Shown here one piece after another: positions 1 through 11,412 of a DNA stretch of 64,000 nt. The translations under genes were made by a program, and so were the position numbers. The DNA lies in assembly GCF_032854445.1 (NCBI RefSeq), contig NC_088296.1:1986001-2050000 (forward strand). The letters are read 5' to 3'. The notes below the pieces were generated by a model, which was not told where the DNA came from, searched no databases, and saw nothing but the letters and a program-made list of their open reading frames with translations. The DNA is from Liolophura sinensis (Eukaryota > Mollusca > Polyplacophora > Chitonida > Chitonidae). Position 1 is the first letter of the stretch; each line of letters starts with the position of its first letter.

Positions 1-380
1 TGAACGCTCTGGGAAAATTGTGAACAGAGTTTTACATGCAGTAAAACACAAACACGTCCAGAAGCTCCACTTTGATTAAAACTACATTGCCATCAACCAA
101 ATCAGCTTACTAGAATTGAACAAATAAATCACGCAAAAACCAGATCTCCGACATAAAAGTGAAACTCTGAAGGCTAAGTGGTGACTCCCTAAGAGGCGAT
201 TATCGCTTCATTCCTTCCCAGAAAAAAGCATTACTTTACCATATCCATAAAAGAAAGTAACACCTGTCAGGAGACGCCAGTCATCAATTCGCAGTAAAGT
301 CTGCCACTAAATCAGATTGTTCTCGCACAGGATTTTTAGACTCGGATATGAATCCCATTATCTGTACTGAACGCCGCTCA

Positions 381-413
381 GTTTCCATGGCAACACATCG
401 CTAAGATGGCGGC
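381..413 (+). promoter_or_regulatory. RFX X-box-like plus YY1-like composite site in R1
   Basis: GTTTCCATGGCAAC at 381-394 fits the degenerate X-box RYYNYYATRRNRAC at all 14 positions. AAGATGGCGGC at 403-413 is the classic YY1 core-promoter motif. The two starts are 22 bp apart, as in R2, R3 and R4. Motif identities rest on known consensus sequences; binding is not shown by the sequence. Confidence 0.4.
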
Positions 414-2243
414 AACAACTTGTGTAAAGACAAATCTATCTCTTTGATAACACTTGAGCGTGACGATGACGACAGCCTGGGAAATTTTTCATGCCCGATT
501 CGGCGTCTGGAGTACGGCCAAGAGAGTCCAGTGTCAGCCAGAATGTCGATAATCTGTGATGTATCAAGGATTGATTAAGAAAATGTTTGCGCCTGTACAA
601 GAAAGAACACACGGGACGTCGCACTGTGCGAGTAAATCATAGGGGATAGACACACCAAGATTTGGCCACGCAAGGTGTACAGAGGGTGTTAACAGAGTCA
701 GCAAAGAATGACGTGTTGCGTTTATACGGTTAAAAAATTGGAAGCGATAAGCAATATTTATTGCGGAGCAATCCTTAAGGACTAAGGAAGACTGGTATTT
801 ATGAAAAATATTCACAAATTTGAAACAAAAAACAGTCCAAAGTAGATTCATGTTTTTTCACCTGTGGACGCATTTTATGTCGTTTTTCACAAAAGAAGTA
901 AAGACGTCTTTGTCCATGTCGACCACATATTTACACGTAGGCACAAAAATCGTTATTAGAAAGCAGGTTTTTAGAGGATGTGCAGGAAGAAATAAACACA
1001 ACATGGGCCGAATTCAGCGTATCACAGTCTACCCATCAGCCGGAATAGTTTTCACATTCAAGACATCATGCTGGAATCAGTAGATGTAAAACGATCAGCC
1101 TTGACATGATAGCACCCGCTACCAGCATGGAAATTTGCACTTCTTTGTCAGGTGACCTCATCACTGTGTGCATTGAGATTGTAGCCCGTCATTCTAGCCT
1201 TTCTAATTCCACTAACTAAACACCAGCTCCATGTGGAATTCAGGCATGTGTTTGTGATAAATGGATATTCCACACAATATGTGCATACAATGCAATCGAG
1301 TATAGTTTGTTTCGATTTACTCTGAATTCTTCAATCCTGTACTCAAGGGTTTGCTTCTGTATAAATATAAATGATGTTATAAATGCGATATATAAGAGAT
1401 TCTGCCCTGCTGACCGCTTACATATCAGATGTTTGATGTCCCCAAATAAGAAATAAATCGGAATCGTTTTAATCTTGGCCTTATAGTCGAGAGGAAATAT
1501 GCGAGAGACAGATGGAATCTTTTTGATGTGGAAGAACAACCGCTTTCTGGACAAAGATGAAACACTGCTAATGAGGCGTTAAACTCGAATCAGTTTGTCA
1601 GCCTAAAGTGTTGGTGATGTACTTATAAGAACCAGTGCCACAAATCGATGGCAATCACACCCATTATACCTTGCACGTCGTTTTACTTCGTCCCGAAAAA
1701 TCTGGTTACGTTTAATTGGCCGGAGATGAAGTACATATTTCTTCAAAGTTTGATTCCAATGAATATGGGGAAAAAACAAAAAAAACAAAAACAAAGTGAC
1801 AGTCATGTAATTAAATTATCACGAATGCATCCGCTTCTGTATTTATCGTATTTGAAAGTTATAATCGTATGGCTCCCAGGCTTGCTCATCGCTCCTCACC
1901 TCTTTGCAAGTCACCTTTTTGAATTCAATCTAGATATCATCCATCTTACTTGATTGTATTTTTTTCGTGTCCTGAACGGGTCGAATATGTCGATGAAGAG
2001 AAAAGATTACAAGGGCTTGCCTACGTTCAAGACCTGGATGTCAGAAGGCTGGGCGCCAGAGAACCGATCAAAACATAGTCAAAATTGGGTCTCAATTATT
2101 TGTGCTGAAGAAAATCCCAACAAAGCCGATTTCATGAATTTGCGAGAAATATATAGAAGTTGAATCTACACCGACAATTGACGGTAATAGGTACATATTG
2201 ATTTTGCTCTGTGGGATTTATATAATATTCGTCCATGCACAGT

Positions 2244-2296
2244 TGTTGATGACTTCTTGATATAATCTGGACATGCCTGAAAAACACGTGTTGATG
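2244..2296 (+). repeat. Single-copy seed of the R3 45-bp minisatellite, in R1
   Basis: The octamer TGTTGATG occurs at 2244-2251 and 2289-2296, exactly 45 bp apart. The sequence between (GACTTCTTGATATAATCTGG, then ACATGCCTGAAAAACACG) aligns to the 45-bp monomer tandemly repeated at 11003-11412 in R3. R2 has the equivalent in one copy near 5330-5378. It therefore looks like the pre-expansion state. Confidence 0.7.
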
Positions 2297-2332
2297 GTTA
2301 TACGCATATGGAAGAGAAGACTCTTTGAGGAA

Positions 2333-2678
2333 TTCTTTTGCGTGTGGGATTGTCGTAGTGCCAGTACTGATTCATTGATGTGTAATTTCTGCATGTGGTT
2401 CATTCTTTGCGTGTGGGATTGTCGTAGTGCCAGTACTGATTCATTGATGTGTAATTTCTGCATGTGGTTCATTCTTTGCGTGTGGGATTGTCGTAGTGCC
2501 AGTACTGATTCATTGATGTGTAATTTCTGCATGTGGTTCATTCTTTGCGTGTGGGATTGTCGTAGTGCCAGTACTGATTCATTGATGTGTAATTTCTGCA
2601 TGTGGTTCATTCTTTGCGTGTGGGATTGTCGTAGTGCCAGTACTGATTCATTGATGTGTAATTTCTGCATGTGGTTCA
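2333..2678. repeat. Minisatellite, 69-bp period, about 4.9 copies
   Basis: CGTGTGGGATTG recurs at 2341, 2410, 2479, 2548 and 2617, an exact spacing of 69. The copies look identical to each other, so the array is young or recently homogenised. Because 69 is divisible by three and the monomer has no stop in one frame on each strand, both strands carry a repetitive ORF (144 codons on plus at 2273-2707, 183 on minus at 2218-2769). These are a consequence of the period and not evidence of a gene. The array sits near the end of R1, just after the single-copy version of the 45-bp sequence that is amplified in R3. Confidence 0.95.
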
Positions 2679-3107
2679 AACCTTTTTCTCTAAATTCAGT
2701 ATTGTGATTACTTGACAAATAACGCTCTGGGTAAGTTGTGGGCAGAGATTTAACTGCCGTTAAATACACACATGTCCAGAAGTTGTACTTTTATTAAAAT
2801 GTCATTGCAATAAACAAAATAATTTACAAGAATTGAACAAACAGGACACTTAAGAAGCAGATCTCCACCACAAAGGTGAAACTCTTGGAGCTAAGTCTTC
2901 CCTAGGTGGTGACCCCTTCAGAGGCTATAATCGCTTCATTCCTTCAAAGAAAAGAGCATTACTTTACCATATCCATAAAAGAAAGTAACACCTGTCAGGA
3001 GATGCCAGTCATCAAATCGCAGTAAAGTCTGCCACTAAATCAGATTGTTCTCGCAGATGATTTTATAGTGGGATATGAATCCCATCGTATGTAATGAAGG
3101 CCGCTCG

Positions 3108-3140
3108 GTCTCCATGGTGACGAAGCGCTACTATGGTGGC
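3108..3140 (+). promoter_or_regulatory. X-box-like site with decayed YY1-like site in R2
   Basis: GTCTCCATGGTGAC at 3108-3121 fits RYYNYYATRRNRAC at all 14 positions. The YY1 position at 3130-3140 reads ACTATGGTGGC and differs from AAGATGGCGGC at three bases. Spacing is 22 bp, as in R1, R3 and R4. Confidence 0.35.
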
Positions 3141-3925
3141 AACAACTTGTGTGAAGACAAATCTATGTCTCTGATAACACTTGAGCGTGACGATGACGAC
3201 AGCCTGGGAAATTTTCACCCCCGAGGCGGCGTCTGGAGTACGGCCATGGGAGTGCAGTGTCAGACGGAATGTCGATAAACTGTGATGTATCAAGGATTGA
3301 TTAAGAAAATGTTTGCGCTTGTAAAGCACGGAGAGAGTACACCAAAGATGAGAATTGATAAAGTTGTGTGCTAACTACATAATGTATTATGCGTCTTACC
3401 AATCCTTTACTACGTGTAGGAATGAAGTGTTGATTGATAAGATCTGTTCGATTATGCTACCAGTAAAGTATGTACATCATCGGTTAGGGTTATACACGAA
3501 CGAGCTGGGCCACTTTGTTAATGTCTTTTTAACAATGTATTCAAAGCTCTACGGAGGGAAGGAAACATGTCTATCTGTGAACCGCAGGAAATCTTCATAT
3601 TTATCGTTCTAGCCTTTGCATTTTCAGCTTAATATTCCATTACTGTTTTACGATCATATTCTCATGGCGCATCCTGTGTTTTTGATTTCATTGTTTGGAA
3701 GACGACGATGGGCAATTCGTCCTTGCGCAATAAAGGCATCAAACCAAACAAGATCTACCAAATTATACGCGCAAATGTAAATCGTGAGTAAATGTCGTTT
3801 TGAATTTCACGGCATTCTTTTATTGTCTGTCCAAGGATTATACTTAAAATGTAACATCGTACACGCCCCCTAGCACCATGTTGGCTAAAGCAAAAATATA
3901 GAAAAATTGCATTTTCGTTACGAGT

Positions 3926-4376
3926 ATAGAATCACTCAAAATGCAGTGACGTCATGGGTATAGAATTACTCAAAATGTAGTGATGTCACGAGTACAGAAT
4001 TACTCAAAATGTAGTGACCTCACCGGTACAGAATTACTCAAAATGTATTGAACTTACGGGTATAGAATTACTCAAAGTGTAGTGAACTCACGGTAAAGAA
4101 TTACTCAAAGTGTAGTGACTTCACCGGTTTAGAATTATTCAAAATGTATTGAACTTACGGGTATAGAATTACTCAAAGTGTAGTGATGTCACGAGTACAG
4201 AATTACTCAAAATGTAGTGACCTCACCAGTACAGAATTACTCAGAATGTATTGAACTTACGGGTATAGAATTACTCAAAGTGTAGTGAACTCACGGTTAA
4301 AGAATTACTCAAAATGTAGTTACCTCGCGGGTATAGTATTAATCAAAATGTAGTTACCTCGCGGGTATAGAATTAC
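3926..4376. repeat. Minisatellite, ~34-bp period, about 13 copies
   Basis: AGAATTACTCAAA recurs at 3962, 3996, 4030, 4064 and 4097 and on to about 4365, at 33-34 bp spacing. Copies vary between GTAGTGACCTCACC, GTAGTGATGTCACG and GTATTGAACTTACG in their second half, and variants recur in blocks (the stretch around 4030-4135 resembles 4140-4285). This suggests a second level of duplication of several monomers. No open frame spans it. Confidence 0.9.
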
Positions 4377-5790
4377 ATAATTTGCAGATGTTTTCATTCT
4401 CCTGTCAAATGATCACCGTTTACTGGTTCCAAAATGCACCTAGTGTTAAACCATTATCACTGCATAGCAGTGCCAATACCGGACATATGTGTCACCAATC
4501 CTAACTACATAATTTGTACGGATTTTGTCATCAAGCGGAAAACTTTATTATTCGTAAAATGCCGTTAAAATCTACATGTATAACGCAACTGTGTTGTCCA
4601 ATGTGACTGACATTTAGTAAGAAAAAGTGGAAACTGTACCTTAGGAACATTACTGATGGAGGAAAAACAGGCTCTGAGCGTGACACATGTTAAGGAACAC
4701 TCAATTCGTTAGACAGATAAACAGATAAGAATCATCTCCAATGCACTGTGTTCTGTTTGTGTTCCTGTGAGAATTCAACGGTGAAAATCGACAATCTGAC
4801 GATTTGAAAAGAGGATAGTCACAAAACCGCCAGATCCACCAATCGCTGCCAGTAATACCCATACCTTGCGCAGCGTTTCACTTTGACCTGATGAATCTGT
4901 TTTCCTTGCCTTTCCGTCCAGAGATGAATCATATATTTTTTTTTTCAAAATTTCATCACAGAAGGCCTGGAAAAACAAAATGACATGTTATTAAATCATT
5001 TCGAATGCGGAAGCTTTGGAATTTATCGTCTGTGAAATGCATATCCGGATGGCGCCCAGTCTCCGTCTTTCTTTCTCTCTACATCTGCACATTTTTGCAA
5101 ACAGCACTTTCAATTCCACCTTAATACCATTCATCTTCCTTGATACTGTTTTTCTTGTCCTCCAAGAGATGTACAGGTTAATGAAAAAAAAGCTCCAGAG
5201 ACCTGTGTTCCAGACAACGTTGTGTAACAAGAAGAAACCTGATCGTGAATGTATCACTGCCAATTGCTCGTAATATTTGCATATTTATCTTGTTTCTGTG
5301 GGATTTGTACGATCTTCAACCATGTACCATCGGTGATAACTTTTTGTAATGACCATCGATGAACAAGGCGTGTAATTGATTTTACATCTGGGGAATAGAA
5401 TAGACTTCAGGCGACAACTTCACGTGTGCCCAGAGATGGTCAAACTGACCGATATGTTGTAATGTTCTATATTCTTTAAACATATCAATAAATCAGAATT
5501 TTGGGTCAGGTACAACACCGGCCCCTGTTTCCATAAAATGAAATATTGTGGTAATCTTACACAACCCTTGTGGATAAGTTATTGCTACCGTTGTAAATTG
5601 TGAAAGATAACTCGTTAACTCGTTCTTCGTTTACAGAAAGGAGCATTATTTCTACCCCCTTTATAAAAAACGTAACACCAGCCAGGAAACACCCGTCATC
5701 AATTTGAAGTAAAGTCTGATTAAACCAGATTGTTCTCGCAGAGGATTTTATAATCGGATATGAATCCCAAACTGTGCTGATCGCCGCTCG

Positions 5791-5823
5791 GTCTCCGTGG
5801 TAACGGACCGCTAAGATGGCGGC
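5791..5823 (+). promoter_or_regulatory. X-box-like plus YY1-like composite site in R3
   Basis: GTCTCCGTGGTAAC at 5791-5804 has one mismatch to RYYNYYATRRNRAC (G for the central A). AAGATGGCGGC at 5813-5823 is a perfect YY1-type motif. Spacing is 22 bp. Confidence 0.35.
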
Positions 5824-7699
5824 AACCGCTTATGTGAAGAGAAATCTATCTCTTTGATAACACTTGAGCGTGACGATGACGATAGCCTGTGAAATTTTCA
5901 CTCCAGAGGCGGCGTCTGGGGTACAGCCAAGAGAGTGCAGTGTCAGACGGAACGTCGATAATATGTAATGCGTCAAGGGTTGATTCAGAAAATGTTTACG
6001 CTTGTACAAGACAGAGCGCACGGGACGTCGTACGGAGGGAGTACATCCTGGGCGATAGATACGACGTGTTGTGCTTTCTGCTGGGCGCAGAGATGATATT
6101 AATGTCTCTTACTCCTTGTTTGGCTGAAGCGTGAAGTGATAACGTCTGTTAAGATATTCTATCACCAGAGTATTTACAGGAAGATTCTGAATGCAACCTT
6201 AGTTAAGTTTAATTAAGCCTAATTAATCAAGCTTAGTTTAGTGCAGTTTAATTCACACGAGACAGGACTTCACCGGGGTCGCTTCTCTGGTTGACTAATC
6301 ATTACACTGTCTTCGGTGTTATGTTTCGAAACTGTCAGCGGAGTACCTACTCTCATTTGTCCTGCATTTCTCCTTTGTGACTGGTGAAAGGTCGTTTTTA
6401 TATTAGCTTCAGAGCGACCTGTGTGTTTCTAAACGTCAAGAAAATTTGATGAATTTGAAAGACACTATTGTCTTTAAAGTCTTTGATTATACTCGCCATG
6501 TGCGGACCTCTTCACAGTAGAGGAATACATTATTTAATATAAAAAATGGTCTATATTGTAGCTAATCATATGCGTAGGTGAGGTAGGTTAGTTTTATGAC
6601 AAAATAACAAGGTATTTAAGAGTTTTAGATGACATCCTAGACTGGCACTGGTGCACGTATTTAACACCAAGTTACTGACAAACTTCCTTACATGTCACGT
6701 ACACATGTGCGCACCATATTGGCTGAAGACACGTTGTTTTAAGCTAATCTTCAACAGCGCAAACCGCCACTGCCGTTATTGTCACCATTGTCCAAAATTC
6801 ACTTGCACAAGGTCGGGTTTCAACCTGCAACTCAATTCTCCCACCCACCGTAAGGTATTTATATCATAAAAGAGGGTTTTCCTTAAGTAATTTTTTCGCA
6901 CATCCGTGAAGATTTGCCCTGCTGAACGAATATGACTACAGTGGCATAAACACCGATGCCTTAAATACAGCTTTGTACATTATATGAATCTTTGTAAAAA
7001 GAACATGAAACTGGATACAAGACAAATCACTATTTTCTCTCATTATGGTTTTTAAACAACCCTTACAAAATTTCTGTAACAACTGTGATCTGCCACTGGA
7101 TCACTTTAAAGCACTGCCGTAGCAGCACGCACTCAGTGATCAAAGGTGTACATGAGCCTTCTACAATGCACGTACAACACAGTTGATTACAACACAAAGA
7201 CCATACTTTACACAAAGTATTTGCCTTTCTTGCAACAAATGCTGATAACATGTGTAATGGTGCAGCCACGACTCAGCCAACTGTGGACAGTTAATAAAGG
7301 CGGTGACAGATACATCGCTATTTGTTATAGTTTATCGTCCGCAACTTTAATTCGTTGCTCACCCGGGAGTCCTGTAATTACTATGTGTCCGCATTAAAGC
7401 CTGTTCATTACTATTATGTGGTCCTTTCTTCGTCAGAACAAATGTTGAAATCAATTTGTGTTACTTCCATTCAACAGAACAGCCCTTTTTCTGATATGAC
7501 TTATCGGAAGCGTAATGGGAAGGTTAATATTGGTGAGTAATCAACCGTGGAGTTTAGAAAGCGATTGTCATGCTCCACTGGATGCGCATACATTGCCAAT
7601 TAAACCTACACACTAATATGTTTGTAGCAAAGCAAACTCTATAGGAAATATTACGCTCAAATTTGAAATGGTTATGACAGTTTATGCACACTGTGCCTG

Positions 7700-10515
7700 T
7701 TTCCAGAATGTACGGGCATGTTGTAGTTCCCGTTATATGACTGGCCCACTGTATTGCTGGTATTATGAACATGTTGTAGTTCCCGATATATGACTGGCCC
7801 ACTGTGTTGCTGACCTTTATATGACTGGCCCACCGCATTGCTGGTATTATGAACATGTTGTAGTTCCCTCCATATGACTGGCCCACTGTATTGCTGACCT
7901 TTACATGACTGGTCCACTGTATTGTTGGTCTTATGAACATGTTGTAGTTGCCGCTATATGAATGGCCCACTGTATTGCTGACCTCTATATGACTGGTCCA
8001 CTGTATTGCTGACCTCTATATGACTGGTCCACTGTATTGCTGGTATTATGAACATGTTGTAGTTGCCGCTATATGACTGGTCCACTGTATTGCTGACCTC
8101 TATATGACTGGTCCACTGTATTGCTGGTATTATGAACATGTTGTAGTTGCCGCTATATGACTGGTCCACTGTATTGCTGACCTCTATATGACTGGTCCAC
8201 TGTGTTGTTGGTCTTATGAACATGTTGTAGTTGCCGCTATATGACTGGTCCACTGTATTGCTGACCTCTATATGACTGGTCCACTGTATTGCTGACCTCT
8301 ATATGACTGGTCCACTGTATTGCTGGTATTATGAACATGTTGTAGTTGCCGCTATATGACTGGTCCACTGTATTGCTGACCTCTATATGACTGGTCCACT
8401 GTATTGCTGGTATTATGAACATGTTGTAGTTGCCGCTATATGACTGGACCACCGCATTGCTGGTATTATGAACATGTTGTAGTTGCCGCTATATGACTGG
8501 CCCACTGTATTGCTGACCTCTATATGACTGGTCCACTGTATTGCTGGTATTATGAACATGTTGTAGTTCCCGATATATGACTGGCCCACTGTATTGCTGA
8601 CCTTTATATGACTGGCCCACCGCATTGCTGGTATTATGAACATGTTGTAGTTCCCGCTATATGACTGGCCCACTGTATTGCTGGTATTATGAACATGTTG
8701 TAGTTGCCGCTATATGACTGGCCCACTGTATTGCTGACCTTTATATGACTTGTCCAATGTATTGATGTTATTATGAACATGTTGTAGTTCCCTCTATATG
8801 ACTGGCCCACTGTATTGCTGACCTTTGTATGACTGGTCCACTGTATTGCTGGTATTATGAACATGTTGTAGTTGCCGCTATATGAATGGCCCACTGTATT
8901 GCTGACCTCTATATGACTGGTCCACTGTATTGCTGGTATTATGAACATGTTGTAGTTCCCGTTATATGACTGGCCCACTGTATTGCTGGTCTTATGAACA
9001 TGTTGTAGTTGCCGCTATATGACTGGCCCACTGTGTTGCTGACCTCTATATGACTGGTCCACTGTATTGCTGGTATTATGAACATGTTGTAGTTCCCGTT
9101 ATATGACTGGCCCACTGTGTTGCTGACCTTTATATGACTGGCCCACCGCATTGCTGGTATTATGAACATGTTGTAGTTGCCGATATATGACTGGCCCACT
9201 GTATTGCTGACCTTTATATGACTGGTCCACTGTATTGCTGGTCTTATGAACATGTTGTAGTTCCCGTTATATGACTGGTCCACTGTATTGCTGATCTTTA
9301 TATGACTGGTCCACTGTATTGCTGGTCTTATGAACATGTTGTAGTTCCCTCTATATGACTGGCCCACTGTATTGCTGACCTTTGTATGACTGGTCCACTG
9401 TATTGCTGGTATTATGAACATGTTGTAGTTGCCGCTATATGACTGGCCCACCGCATTGCTGATCTTTATATGACTGGTCCACCGCATTGCTGGTATTATG
9501 AACATGTTGTAGTTGCCGCTATATGACTGGCCCACTGTGTTGCTGACCTCTATATGACTGGTCCACTGTATTGCTGGTATTATGAACATGTTGTAGTTCC
9601 CGTTATATGACTGGCCCACTGTGTTGCTGACCTTTATATGACTGGCCCACCGCATTGCTGGTATTATGAACATGTTGTAGTTGCCGATATATGACTGGCC
9701 CACTGTATTGCTGACCTTTATATGACTGGTCCACTGTATTGCTGGTCTTATGAACATGTTGTAGTTCCCGTTATATGACTGGTCCACTGTATTGCTGATC
9801 TTTATATGACTGGTCCACTGTATTGCTGGTCTTATGAACATGTTGTAGTTCCCTCTATATGACTGGCCCACTGTATTGCTGACCTTTATATGACTGGTCC
9901 ACCGCATTGCTGGTATTATGAACATGTTGTAGTTGCCGCTATATGACTGGCCCACTGTATTGCTGACCTTTATATGACTGGTCCACCGCATTGCTGGTAT
10001 TATGAACATGTTGTAGTTCCCTCTATATGACTGGCCCACTGTATTGCTGATATTTATATGACTGGCCCACTGTATTGCTGACCTTTATATGACTGGCCCA
10101 CTGTATTGCTGGCCTTATGAACATGTTGTAGTTGCCGCTATATGACTGGACCACCGCATTGCTGGTATTATGAACATGTTGTAGTTGCCGCTATATGACT
10201 GGCCCACTGTATTGCTGACCTCTATATGACTGGTCAACTGTATTGCTGGTATTATGAACATGTTGTAGTTCCCGTTATATGACTGGCCCACTGTGTTGCT
10301 GACCTTTATATGACTGGCCCACCGCATTGCTGGTATTATGAACATGTTGTAGTTCCCTCTATATGACTGGCCCACTGTATTGCTGACCTTTATATGACTG
10401 GTCCACTGTATTGCTGGTATTATGAACATGTTGTAGTTCCCTCTATATAACTGGCCCACTGTATTGCTGATATTTATATGACTGGCCCACTGTATTGCTG
10501 GTATTATGAACATGT
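7700..10515. repeat. Large minisatellite/VNTR, 84-bp composite monomer (31 + 53 bp)
   Basis: Two half-units alternate. The short one (31 bp) runs from TATATGACTGG to GCTGACCTC or GCTGACCTT. The long one (53 bp) runs from TATATGACTGG through GGTATTATGAACATGTTG to GTAGTTGCCGC. Normally they alternate to give 84 bp (28 codons), but extra or missing short halves occur (for example three 31-bp starts in a row near 7955-8017) and shift the frame. At least one longer period is visible: the block starting at 9041 recurs at 9545, an offset of 504 bp, or six composite monomers. The minus strand carries chains of ORFs of up to 366 codons with a 28-residue period containing GNYNMFIIPAIQW. No signal peptide or constant reading frame supports a real protein. 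It sits in the same relative place in R3 as the 60-bp array in R4. Confidence 0.95.
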
Positions 10516-11002
10516 ATTACTTGCCTTGCTGCTTCTGTGTTATCTTGGCCTTAGGCAACGCCGGCCTTACACTCAAAAATTTACCCTGCTAATTTTAACA
10601 GAGTCTCAATGATTCTAGATGTTGCTTCTTTTCAAACAGAGAAATTTGATGAAATTTCTTTAGCATATAAAGCACATATGCCTTAAAAATTTGATTTCAA
10701 TAGGTTTGAAAAAAAGACAACAAAAAACAAAGCGGCTTTTATGTTATTTGTTTCGAATTCGTGCCACGTTTTAAGACCTGTGTGCCAGGGAACGTTCTAA
10801 AGCTAGTCAACACAAAGGCGGATCGGCGCTACTAAACCGACCAAAACGTAGTCAAAATTGCCGCCAAGTCTACCCCTCAGCATTCCTGGGTTGATCAAGT
10901 TTTAAGAAGTATATAGAACATAAATCCACACTGACAATTGGTGGTGATATGTACACATTGATTTCGCTTTGTGTTATCTATATGATATAAGCCCATGTAG
11001 GT

Positions 11003-11412
11003 AGATGATGTCTTAATGATATGTTCTGGCCATCCCTGAAGAAGGCGTGTTGATGACCTGTTGATATGTTCTGAACATCGCTGAACATGGCGTGTTAATG
11101 ACCTGTTGATATGTCCTGGCCATCGCTGAAGAAGGCGTGTTGATGACCTGTTGATATGTTCTGGCCATCCCTGAAGAAGGCGTGTTGATGACCTGTTGAT
11201 ATGTTCTGAACATCGCTGAACATGGCGTGTTAATGACCTGTTGATATGTCCTGGCCATCGCTGAAGAAGGCGTGTTGATGACCTGTTGATATGTTCTGGC
11301 CATCCCTGAAGAAGGCGTGTTGATGACATGTTGATATGTTCTGGCCATCGCTGAACACGGCGTGTGGATGACCTGTTGATATGTTCTGACCATAGCTGAA
11401 CATGGCGTGTGG
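11003..11412. repeat. Minisatellite, 45-bp period, 9 copies, with 135-bp higher-order repeat
   Basis: TGTTGATG/TGTTAATG starts fall at 11048, 11093, 11138, 11183, 11228, 11273, 11318 and 11363, all 45 bp apart, after a diverged first copy at about 11003. Three variants alternate: A with GAACATCGCTGAACATGG, B with CCTGGCCATCGCTGAAGAAG, and C with CTGGCCATCCCTGAAGAAGG. The order A-B-C is repeated twice, giving a 135-bp higher-order unit. Two overlapping minus-strand ORFs (10895-11329 and 11013-11468) follow from the period being a multiple of three. The sister units R1 and R2 hold only one copy of this sequence. Confidence 0.93.

Larger units (their letters stand above)
1..2712 (+). repeat. Macro-repeat unit R1 (first of four diverged ~2.7 kb tandem units)
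   Basis: The segment is homologous by eye to 2713-5560, 5561-11555 and 11556-15345. Landmarks in order are: a head beginning AACGCTCTGGG; the block AGATTGTTCTCGCA near 318; the RFX/YY1-like pair at 381-413; TGACGATGACGACAGCCTGG near 462; a middle part (about 1740-2170) matching 4900-5290; and a 3' part (2040-2300) matching 10800-11060. The head starts at base 1, so the array may continue to the left of the window. A minisatellite of 69 bp lies near its end. No frame is conserved between units apart from a doubtful 13-codon ORF, so I read it as non-coding. Boundaries are good to some tens of bases at best. Confidence 0.75.
2713..5560 (+). repeat. Macro-repeat unit R2
   Basis: Starts with AACGCTCTGGGTAAGTTG, the counterpart of the head at base 1. 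AGATTGTTCTCGCA near 3042 is about 2725 bp after its counterpart in R1 and about 2684 bp before that in R3, which fixes the basic unit near 2.7 kb. The stretch 3100-3330 is a close match to 370-610. The part 4900-5290 matches 1740-2170 of R1, and GGCGTGTAATTGATTTTACA near 5368 matches the end of the R3 array near 11405. It contains the 34-bp minisatellite at 3926-4376. No coding content is supported; ORFs here (for example 5016-5273) have stops or shifts in the sister units. Confidence 0.7.

Noticed and set aside
2333-2678. CRISPR-like array
   Set aside because: Repeats are contiguous with no variable spacers; the genome is eukaryotic.
8939-10039. 366-codon minus-strand ORF in the 84-bp repeat
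   Set aside because: The frame is open because the composite period is 84 bp; it breaks wherever a half-monomer is missing, and there is no start context, signal or homology.
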